NCBI GenBank assembly: GCA_964613585.1
Contig: CAZTHL010000042.1
Coordinates: 1 to 32,554, forward strand
Length of the DNA stretch: 32,554 nt
Origin: CAZTHL01 sp964613585
GTDB lineage: Bacteria; Pseudomonadota; Alphaproteobacteria; DSM-16000; Inquilinaceae
Reading direction: 5' to 3'
Shown: positions 31,813 through 32,554 of the stretch, piece after piece
Layout: each line of letters begins with the position of its first letter
Position numbering within the stretch: position 1 is the first letter of the stretch
Made by a program: the position numbers and the translations under genes
Notes under the pieces: model-generated
Seen by the model: the letters and a program-made list of their open reading frames with translations, nothing else
Told to the model about the DNA's origin: nothing
The model's database searches: none

Positions 31813-32554
<742 letters not shown>

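Overview
This is a high-GC (about 70% by eye) chromosomal window from an alphaproteobacterium, most likely a Rhodospirillales-type organism. The assignment rests on the order mutM - enoyl-CoA hydratase - rpsT - dnaA, on dnaN-recF-gyrB close by, on a CheZ of the alphaproteobacterial type, on the block HDAC-like amidohydrolase - xseB - ispA - dxs, and on gltD lying upstream of gltB. I see no rRNA, tRNA, CRISPR array, transposase, integrase or phage gene. It is core chromosome rather than an accessory island.

Layout. 1-2889: 3' part of a Pro/Ala-rich protein, a YkuD-type L,D-transpeptidase, mutM and a crotonase. 3086-5380: rpsT, a 585-base AT-richer dnaA leader, and dnaA. 5457-7208: a KefB/C-type antiporter on the minus strand, between dnaA and dnaN. 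7403-12371: dnaN, recF and gyrB. 12471-13485: a lone Hpt protein (minus) divergent from a small secreted unknown protein (plus), with a Fur-box-like palindrome between them. 13604-16345: a complete ABC importer of the TrpXYZ type (binding protein, permease, ATPase). 16549-17881: cheZ and a DUF423 membrane protein. 18075-18915: an ArsR repressor with the two-cysteine pattern of persulfide sensors (SqrR/BigR), divergent from a TusA sulfur carrier. 18949-23314: RND efflux permease and its adaptor (minus). 23534-27739: HDAC-like hydrolase, xseB, ispA and dxs (isoprenoid precursor supply). 27924-29839: uppP and an esterase (minus). 30146-end: gltD and the 5' part of gltB (glutamate synthase).

How the genes work together. 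The left half is DNA replication and repair (MutM, DnaA, beta clamp, RecF, gyrase B). ispA and dxs make farnesyl diphosphate, which feeds undecaprenyl phosphate, whose recycling enzyme UppP is encoded nearby. The L,D-transpeptidase acts on the same cell wall. The dnaA leader carries several GANTC (CcrM-type) sites and a near-CtrA motif, and cheZ carries another near-CtrA motif, which would fit the alphaproteobacterial cell-cycle circuit.

I did not find a clearly new multi-gene system. The observations most worth checking are two substitutions at normally near-invariant positions (MutM fourth zinc cysteine to Arg; GyrB EGDS motif Asp to Ile), the SqrR-like/TusA pair, the Fur-like site beside the Hpt gene, and the regulatory sequence in the dnaA leader.
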